From positions 1,340,001-1,404,000 of the forward strand of contig MU260052.1 in the NCBI GenBank assembly GCA_020310875.1: a DNA stretch of 64,000 nucleotides. Direction: 5' to 3'. This document shows positions 56,510-64,000 of the stretch, in pieces. The notes under the pieces are model-generated. The model did not search any database. It was not told the DNA's origin and was given only the letters and a program-made list of their open reading frames with translations. The stretch's first letter is position 1; each line of letters starts with the position of its first letter. Origin of the DNA: Ceratopteris richardii. Taxonomy: Eukaryota; Streptophyta; Polypodiopsida; Polypodiales; Pteridaceae. A program made the position numbers and the translations under genes.

Positions 56510-59500
56510 TCAATCCTCTTGAATGTCCTGCAATCCAATCATAGCTTTGAACCTGCAAAGTTTAGTACCATCAAGTGCTTTGGTCAATAAGTCTGCACAT
56601 TGCATATTAGTTGATACATATGCCAACTGAATTTCCTTGCTCAATAGCTTCTCTCTCACATAATGATAGTGGACCTCTATATGCTTGGTCCTAGCATGAT
56701 AGATAGGATTTGCTGCAATATGTAAAGAACTTGTATTATCTCCAAAAACCATTGGAGAGTTAGCATGTAATCCCAAGTCTATATATAGCAATCTGATCCA
56801 TACGGGCTCTTGAGTAGCATTGGCAAATCCTCTATATTCTGCCTATGTTGAAGATAAAGCAACAATAGTTTGCTTCTTGGAAGACCATGAAATGGGCTTG
56901 TCACCTACAAAAGAGAGATAACATGATGTACTTCTTCTATCATCTTTGCAACCTGCCCAATCTACATCTGAGTATATTTTGATGTCCAAATCTGAAGCAT
57001 AAGGAAAGTATAGACCTTGATTTTGAGTGCCCTTAAGGTACTTCAAAATTCTCTTGGTAGCTTCCAAGTGAGGTGCTCTAGGTTTGTCATAAATTGACTT
57101 AAGACAATTATTCCATAAGCAATATCAATCCTTGTCAATGTAGCATAGTTTAGGTTCCCCACTATGCTTTGGTATCCTGCAACATTTTCAAGCACATCAC
57201 CTTCATGAGCACATAATTTTTGGTTTACCTCCATAGGAATGCTTGCTACCTTGGCATCCTGCAAGTGAAACTTCTTTAACATGTCATGTACATACTTTCT
57301 TTGAGTAATGTGAATTCCAGAGTTAGTATAGATTAACTCAAGTCCACGAAAATACTTTAGTGATCCTAGATCACTTAATTTGAACTCCTGCATCATTTGA
57401 TTCTTGATTTGCTTGATGACGTTAGCATCATTACCTGTAAGTATGATGTCATCAACATACACACATAGGTATATCACCTCTAAATTACTTCTCTTAACAA
57501 ACAGAGAAGTATCTGCTTTACTCATGATGCATCCTTGATCTTGAAGGTATGTAGTGAAGCTATGGTTCCATGCCATAGGTGCCTGCTTTAATCCATAAAG
57601 AGATTTGTTTAGTTTACACACATGATTTACCTTGTTTGGGTCCTCATAACCAGGAGGTTGAGACATGTAAACCTCTTCTGAAATCCAACCATTAAGAAAT
57701 GCATTTTTTACATCCAATTGGTACATGTTCCAATTCTTTGATGCAGCCACACTTACCAATACCCTGATGGTTTGCATTTTGGCCACAGGTGAGAAGGTTT
57801 CTTCATAATCAACTCCTTGGGTTTGTGCAAAACCCTTAGCCACAAGTCTAGCTTTGTACTTGCTTATTGATCCATCTGAATTTCTCTTGATATTGTAAAT
57901 CCATCTAGACCCAATTACCTTCATAGACTCCTTCTTTGGCACTAGCTTTGAAGTATCATTCTCCTTGAGTGCTTCAATTTCTTCATCCATAGCTTTGTTC
58001 CATTTTGCCTTGGTCTTTTCCTCTTCATATGATGATGGTTCTTCAAGTGATAAATCTTTGGCAAGATAAATAGAATGCTTAGTAACTAAGGAAGTGTCAT
58101 ACCCATATCTGATTGGTTTCTTGCTCTCCCTTTGTGATCTTCTGATTGCTTGGTTAGATGATTCAAATATATCCTCCAACTTCTTCATCTTGACTTTGCC
58201 TTTGGATTTCCATGTCTTGAATTCTTCTAGGTTGATAATGTCCTCATCATCTAATTTGATGTCTTTAATCTGATTTGGCTCCTCTTTGGTGAGGCTTGGA
58301 AACTCCTCTTCCAAGTCATAAGGAAACCTTACTTTCTTGCATTCACTTTCAAGCCAAGAATCATTCTCATCAAAGACAACATCTCTACTAACCATAAATC
58401 CTTTGTTGGAAGGATTATAAAACTTGTATCCTTTTTTATTCAAGTCATACCCTATGAAAATGCACTTCTCTGCCTTAGGGTCTAGCTTACCTCTAATTTG
58501 AGATGGGATATGCACATAAGCAACACATCCAAAGATCCTGCAATGATCAAGTGAAGGTCTTCTACCATGCCATGATTCATATGGGGTCATCCCATCAAGA
58601 GATTTTGATGGAAACATGTTTACAAGATAAGTGGCAGTAGATACACTCTTTGCCCATAAATAATTTGGTAGCCTTTTCTCACTTAGCATTGATCTAGCTG
58701 TTTCAACAATTAATCTATTTCTCCTCTCTGCCACCCCATTTTGCTCAGGGGTATACCTTGTTGTGATTTCCCTTTTGATTCCTCTATCCTGCAAGAATGC
58801 ATCAAACTCATTTGAGAAGTAATCACCTCCTCCATTTGACCTTAGTCCCTTAAGGCTTCTTCATGTTTGGTTTTCCACAAGTGCAAGATACTTCTTAAAG
58901 CAACTGAATACTTCATCTTTGTGCTTCATAAACTATAAGATAGTCCATCTACTTAAATCATCAATGAAAGATACATAATACCTTGATCCAGAAATTGAGG
59001 AATCCTTACTTGGTCCCCATGCATCTGTATGGACAAGCTCCAAGTAATCCTCATGCATGTAGCCTTTCTTGGGGAAGGCTAACCTATGAGATTTTCCAAA
59101 CTGACAAGCACCACATTTATAGATCATGTGTTGCTTGGATACGTTAGGTATCCCAACCACACATTGATCTCTACATATTTGCTTTAAGTTTCTCTCACAA
59201 ATATTTCCTAATCTCTTATGTTAAATTTCAAGCTGTGACAATGTTTGATCTTTGTAGTTATAAAGTGCAATATTCTTTGTATCTTCAAGTTCAAATGTAA
59301 ATATTCTACCTATCTTTTCTCCTTTGGCATTTCTCTTGAATCCATGTTGGGGATCCTCCACAAATTCTCCATATTTGTTGGACCTAACCTGCAAACCCTT
59401 TTCCACAATCTGCCCAACACTCATCAAATTATTGGTTATTGTAGGTACATATACAACCCTGCTCAACAGATTTCTATTTCCATCAAAGGTTTTAACATTT

Positions 59501-60704
59501 CCTACCTTGACCACTGAGTGCTTGGTGTCATCACCTGTTTGTACTTGATGCTTTCCCTTAGGTTCCTCAAGGTCAGAGAGAAGAGTTACATTGCCTGCCA
59601 CATGGTTTGAGCATCCTGAGTCAAGTAGAAGAGATGGTCATCATTCATACCTTGTTTTGAAGTCATATTCATAATTAGAAGGGAATCCTCTTGTTCCTCT
59701 TTATAATTTTTGAAGTCTTTCTTTGATTTGTAGCCTCCTTGGTAGTTGTTATTGTAATTGTTGTTGTAGTTGTTATTGTAGCCTTGATGATGGTTGAATC
59801 TTCCTCTTGATTGTGTGTAGCCACCTGTTTGGAAACCTCTACCTCTCTGATTCTTGAAGTTCTTGTAACACTCATCTGTAGTGTGATTTGATAAACCACA
59901 AATAATACATGGGGAAGATTTGAAAGATCTCCCCCTACCTTGCTTACCTCCTCTGCCTCTACCTCTTGAGTTTCTACCTCTCCCTGCATAGTTAGCTTGA
60001 GAGGTTGTACCTTCATCCTCAATCTTTTTGCTTCTTCCTTTGCCTTTATTTGTATATAGAGCAGAAGAGTTATTACCTCTTGATGAATCTCCATTTTTGT
60101 TGAGCTTGGCTTCATGGGTAAAGAGTTTCCCCATGAGTGTGGTAAGATCTGGAATCTACATGTCCATGTACAAATCCATAGCAATTGTGAAGCTCTCCCA
60201 CTTGTCATCTGCCTTAATACCATTGATTACTTGTCTCACAATCTGCTCCTCTTCAATATCCTCTCCTATGCTTGCTAATTGGTCAGCCACATCCTTGACT
60301 TTGGTCACATACTCTGAGATACCTTGCTTGGGTTTCTTTCTTTGAGTGGTAAACTCAATCCACAATTGGTTCTTCCTAGCCCTTGTGTTGGAAGAAAAAT
60401 ATGATGACAATGTCTCCCAAGTCTCGTGGGATGTCTTACAGTTCCTAATGTGTGGAAGAAGAAATTCAGAGATAGATTTAAGTAAGTATGACCTTGCTAA
60501 TGCATCTTCGGCACATCATGAATTGAGTCTTTCATTCTCCTCTCTTGTAGGTTGTTCTTTGCTTCTAAAAATGGGCATCTCCTCATCTCATGAGATGTAT
60601 CCATAGAGACTCCTTCCTTGCAAGTATGTCTTCATCCTCAAGGACCATGCTTGGTAGTTGTTCCTGTCCAATTTATCAATGAAAGAAGGAAAACCATCTC
60701 CCAT
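56510..60704 (-). pseudogene. Copia D gag-pol polyprotein, broken
   Basis: Start ATG 60704 (MGDGFPSFIDKLDRNNYQAW). Gag has early stops, the core KQGISEYVTKVKDVADQLA (60300 region), an RGRGRG stretch and knuckle CIICGLSNHTTDEC (near 59870-59912). Protease lies at about 59600, integrase HHCC and core at about 58930-59260 and 58700-58870, and one long frame (57043-58794, 583 codons) carries the integrase end and most of reverse transcriptase (YVDDIILTGND near 57440). A frameshift near 57070, then RNase H (SDVDWAG) with TAG after ALSST (GAG expected), ending at 56510. Dead copy. Confidence 0.92.
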
Positions 60705-60717
60705 TTTACCTTAGCTT

Positions 60718-60729
60718 GCTCTGATACCA
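60718..60729 (-). other. Copia D primer binding site, initiator tRNA-Met
   Basis: Minus-strand TGGTATCAGAGC one base from the LTR. Confidence 0.92.
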
Positions 60730-60730
60730 C

Positions 60731-60988
60731 TGTTGGAAAAGATGGATGGACACTCCAAGAAATGAGTTGGAACTGCTAATCCCTACTTAGTACCTACCCT
60801 CTTTCACTTCAGAGTTGAGTTCTAGGCCCTTTTAACTTTCCAATGACACTAAATAAGTGCCTATGTACTTTGGAGATGATTCAAGTAATGATTGATCCAA
60901 AACAGATAACTTCACAATTCACAATTCATCAAAACCCTTCTATTTTGGTTCACACACCTGCTGCTTGTTAAGCTCAGTGTTTCCATAA
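60731..60988 (-). repeat. Copia D 5' LTR remnant
   Basis: Only the last 258 bp (primer-site end) remains; about 800 bp are replaced by CACTA sequence at a junction near 60988. Confidence 0.85.
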
Positions 60989-61948
60989 CTTTGGTTTTGA
61001 TTTTTTATCTTTTAAATCATTTCTTGTTGCTATTGTGTCTTTTAATCCAAGAAGATGTTTCCATAATGAATAACCAATATTCTTGAATATATGCATAGGA
61101 TCAAGAAGATGATAGATCTTTAACTCTCTCCAATGCTCCAAGGAATACCATATCAAAATATTCTCTGCTAGCGCCAATTTTTCTTTACCTCTAATCTTCA
61201 CATTCTCATCATCTTCATCATCACTGAAGATTTCGGATTGTGGATCTATAAGAGGCCCATTTGTCCATTTTTTATACCAATCCATAAGTGTCATTGATTT
61301 TGGACATTAACATGTTTCAATCTTTTCATTAAAATGTATTGCTTCTCTTTTGCATCTTAATGCATGATTGTGAGGCATGAACCATCGATGCCAAAGATAA
61401 ATATTTTTATTGAAATTCTTACTATAAACTGATCTCAACCAATAACCACAATAAGGAAAAGCCTTATATCCCTTAGTAGATATTCCTGCATCATGAAAAT
61501 CATAAAAATATAATTATATCAACTCACATACAATTTACACATATTAAATAAAAAAATTACATCATTACTTGAATAGACACTGTATCTTGGAAAATCATGT
61601 ATAGTCCAAGCTGCGATTCCACGAACCATAATGTGTCTTTGATTAATGTTTAGATACATCAATGACATTAATACCTCTCCATAACTCTTGGAGATTGTCA
61701 TTGAGAGGAGCAAGACATATATTCATGTCTTAACTTGTCTTTTTCCTAATATTAAAAGTGAAAGCATTAAATGATCCTTTTTAATGCTAAGGTATGGTGG
61801 GAGACTATATTTGATGACTACCATTGGCCATGTTGACCATTTACTAGATTTCATTGAAAATGGATTAAACCCATCTAATGCAACTTCTAACTTTAGATTG
61901 TGTGGATCTTGTGCAAAATCAGGCCATCTAGAATCAATATATTGTATT
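60989..61948 (-). pseudogene. En/Spm (CACTA) TNP2-type transposase relic
   Basis: Minus-strand segments match the TNP2 transposase order: DGFNPFSM and WSTWPMVVIKYSLPPYL (61780-61880), WTIHDFPRYSVYSS (61570-61615), GISTKGYKAFPYCG (about 61450-61490), LWHRWFMPHNHALR (about 61350-61395), then LLDPMHIFKNI and GLKDTIATRNDL (61000-61110). Stops and frame changes separate the pieces. This enzyme family cuts and pastes CACTA DNA transposons. Neither terminal inverted repeat nor a second gene is present; the left end is fused to the copia D LTR and the right end runs into a microsatellite. Confidence 0.85.
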
Positions 61949-62549
61949 TAGTATGTATGTATATGTGTGGGTATGTGTATGTGTATGTGTGTGAATGTAT
62001 GTATGTGTAAGTCTATGTATGTATGTGTAAGTGTATGTATATGTGTATGTGTATGTATATATGTGTGTGTGTAGGTATGTGTATGTGTGTATGTATGTAT
62101 GTGTAAGTGTATGTATATGTGTATGTGCATTTGTGTGTATGTGTGTATGTGTATGTGTGCACATATTTAGTATGTATGCGTGTGTATGTATATGTGTAGG
62201 TATGTGTCTATGTGTAGGTATGTGTATGTGTGTATGTATGTATGTGTAAGTGTATGTATGTATGTGTAAGTGTATGTATATGTTTATGTGTATGCATGTA
62301 TGTGTGTGTATGTATGTGTATGTGCAGGTATGTATGTATGTGTAAGTGTATGCATATGTGTATGTGTATCCATGTATGTGTGTGTATGTGTGTATGTATG
62401 TATGTATGTGTAAGTGTATGTATGTGTAAGTGTATGTATGTGTAAGTGTATGTATGTGTAAGTGTATGTATATGTGTATGTGTATGCATGTATGTGTGTG
62501 TATATGTATGTGTGTGGGTATGTATTTAGTATGTATGTATGTGTATGTG
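61949..62549. repeat. TG-rich microsatellite
   Basis: About 600 bp of interspersed GTAT, GTGT and GTAA units (plus strand TATGTATGTGTATGTG). Open frames on both strands (TH- and VC-rich) are artefacts of the repeat. Confidence 0.95.
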
Positions 62550-63760
62550 TTGAGCCAATTGTTGTGGTTTTACTCGGCTCTACCTGATACCACTTCTTGT
62601 CGACGCGACGAAGGCTGAACCTTATTAAGCCTGCGGAATTCACCACGCCCAAGAAGAACTAAGCTAGAGTGATTTAGAACACCTCTGTAATCAATCAATA
62701 GCTTAGCAAAGTTTTTGACGTTCAACGTATAAGACTGCGCTCTAAATTCACTGAAAATTTTCATCGAAACTTCAGTAGACTGTCACTGGACTGACACCGT
62801 GATCGTACCGGAATTGTACCGGAATGAACTTCAATTCTCATTATAATTACTTCAAGTGAATGTTTATGAAGTAAGGGAGTGATGCGTGAACTTCCTTAAC
62901 TTACTGAACTCTTCCTGAAGTTTAAGAAAAAACTCCACTAGTTCAGAAAACCTCTTTCCGGTCAGGCTTTGTACTGTGTGTAGATATCTTTTCCACCGGA
63001 AACCTTAATCAACTGAAAGTAGAGATGTCTAGCTACAGAATGAGCTATCTCTCATACAAAACTTTGCATTACTCTACGAGATCTACTTCGTTCTTCTACC
63101 TGAAATTACTCGTTTACTGAGAAACTATAACTGACCAGAAGTAGTTTACTGTGAAAACTTTAACTGTTAACTATTTTAACCGTAGTATGACAATACTTCG
63201 ATTTCTTCACATACGGACAGTGCACGCGAATTTCCACATGAACATGTGTTTTCTATTAGAGAAGATGTGTACAAATAGGCTTGGCCTCTTCTTGCTCAAG
63301 CTACAGAAACTCTCCTACAGTGAGTAGTTCCTTCCTACCATCTCTCTCAGATGAATACCCGACATTTCAAGTTTCTGTTATTCATCTTTACATACGTGAT
63401 CTCTGGTGTCTTCTTCTACATATGCGATCTTTGGCGTCTTCTTCTAACCATAACTAAAAACTCTCTCTGTCTCTCCCTCTTCTCTCTCTTTTCTTCTTCT
63501 ATTTGTGCTCTTATTTATACTGCGCGTTCTTCTCACGCACGTTCTTGTTCGCACTTCCCTTCTATTATTCCTATGCACGTTCTCTCTATGTACAGTTTGA
63601 TTCGGTGTAACAAACTCTGATCCTGGAAGATTCTGTATTGTACATAACGGTCGTGGATTTGTCCCTCCACTAAGGCTTTTTTATTTTCTTGATTCTGCTC
63701 CTCTTTTCTTTTTCCTTTTATGCCTGTCTGTTTGTCAAATTCGTGAGTGTTTCTTCAACA
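62550..63760 (-). repeat. Copia E 3' LTR
   Basis: Minus strand TGTTGAAGAAAC to GGCTCAACA, 1,211 bp, with a perfect TGTTGA/TCAACA inverted terminus. The far end is set by this match and by the repeat boundary; a slightly shorter LTR is possible. No paired LTR in the window. Confidence 0.65.
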
Positions 63761-64000
63761 GCTCCCCCTCAATCACTAATTTGACATCTTCCGGTCTTTC
63801 ATATATCTTTCTTTCTTTTATACCTGCCATCTCTTTGAATCTGTTTGTCTTCGTTCCATCCAAGCTCTTTGTCAAAATGTCTGCAATCTGATCTTTTGTC
63901 GGAGTGTATACTATTTCTATATCTTTCTCCATTACCTTTTCTCTCAGGAAATGATACTGAATCTCTATGTGCTTTGTTCTTGCATGAAATACTGGGTTTG
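63735..64000 (-). CDS. Copia E pol C-terminus (RNase H end), partial
   Basis: Minus-strand frame from the window edge: NPVFHARTKHIEIQYHFLREK, PTKDQIADILTKSLDG, then on through the polypurine tract into the LTR, stopping at 63735. The upstream part is outside the window. The matching block in copia B (GDNMSS to LTKSLDG) makes the assignment safe. The frame passes through the tract instead of stopping before it. Confidence 0.88.
   Translation of the reverse strand, partial: NPVFHARTKHIEIQYHFLREKVMEKDIEIVYTPTKDQIADILTKSLDGTKTNRFKEMAGIKERKIYERPEDVKLVIEGELLKKHSRI
63761..63770 (-). other. Copia E polypurine tract
   Basis: Minus-strand GAGGGGGAGC, identical to copia A and B, directly before the LTR. 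Confidence 0.88.

Larger units (their letters stand above)
55418..60988 (-). mobile_element. Copia D, Ty1/copia element with truncated 5' LTR
   Basis: Minus-strand element of the same lineage as A and B: complete 3' LTR, polypurine tract, gag-pol relic, tRNA-Met primer site and only the last 258 bp of the 5' LTR. The left flank is G4 gag; the right flank is a CACTA transposase, so the target duplication cannot be found and the right side was rearranged after insertion. Confidence 0.88.
62550..64000 (-). mobile_element. Copia E, 3' end only, runs off window
   Basis: Minus-strand LTR, polypurine tract and end of pol; the rest lies beyond 64000. It appears to have inserted at the edge of the microsatellite. 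Confidence 0.82.

Noticed and set aside
62570..62600. TGGTATCAGGTAGAGCC on the minus strand, like a tRNA-Met primer site
   Set aside because: It carries extra bases compared with the true site and lies inside or at the end of the copia E 3' LTR; no gag follows, so probably chance or relic.
61934..62652. Several open frames rich in T/H or V/C on both strands
   Set aside because: They are translations of the TG-rich microsatellite and the adjoining LTR; no codon-like structure.

Overview
This window is plant nuclear DNA made almost entirely of transposable elements. The basis is: Ty1/copia elements primed by initiator tRNA-Met, Ty3/gypsy elements primed by tRNA-Asp, an En/Spm (CACTA) transposase relic, plant-type LTRs with TATA boxes, and an exon fragment of a plant Argonaute gene. 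Species cannot be fixed from the sequence. The nesting suggests a large, repeat-rich genome (a fern, gymnosperm or other large-genome land plant would fit; this is inference). I see no intact ordinary host gene.

Layout, left to right. (1) Bases 1-4931 are the 3' part of copia A, inserted in the gag gene of an old gypsy copy, G3. (2) G3 gag (4932-5160) is cut by a second gypsy, G1 (5161-41487), after which G3 resumes at 41488. (3) G1 is cut by a related but distinct gypsy, G2 (16081-39380, target duplication ACCAT). (4) G2 is cut by an almost intact copia B (30319-36755, target duplication AGCCA). By-eye LTR divergence falls with depth: about 2.7% for G1, 1.3% for G2 and 0.4% for copia B, so the nest reads as a time series. 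(5) G3 ends at 47248 against an inverted gypsy copy, G4 (47249-55417, minus strand), forming an inverted repeat with arms of about 4.7 kb. G4 contains a one-LTR copia C (48183-51682). (6) Copia D (55418-60988, minus) is followed by a CACTA transposase relic (60989-61948), a TG-rich microsatellite (61949-62549) and the 3' end of copia E (62550-64000, minus).

The gypsy family is the unusual part. Its pol carries two retropepsin-like domains, one before reverse transcriptase and one after integrase, and two successive HHCC zinc fingers before the integrase core. Its leaders contain palindrome-rich tandem arrays sharing ATCGCGAT. The region between pol and the polypurine tract acts like a cargo bay: G2 holds about 3.5 kb of extra sense-strand coding sequence (about 1,180 codons, coiled coil, basic tail, no family I recognise), while the same place in G1 holds an Argonaute MID-domain exon with intron edges still attached.

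Decay is dominated by C-to-T type nonsense changes (CAG to TAG, CGA to TGA, TGG to TGA), as expected of densely methylated DNA. Copia B (1,388-codon open polyprotein) is the only element that looks fully coding-competent; G2 has a 2,696-codon open frame with in-frame TAG codons on each side.
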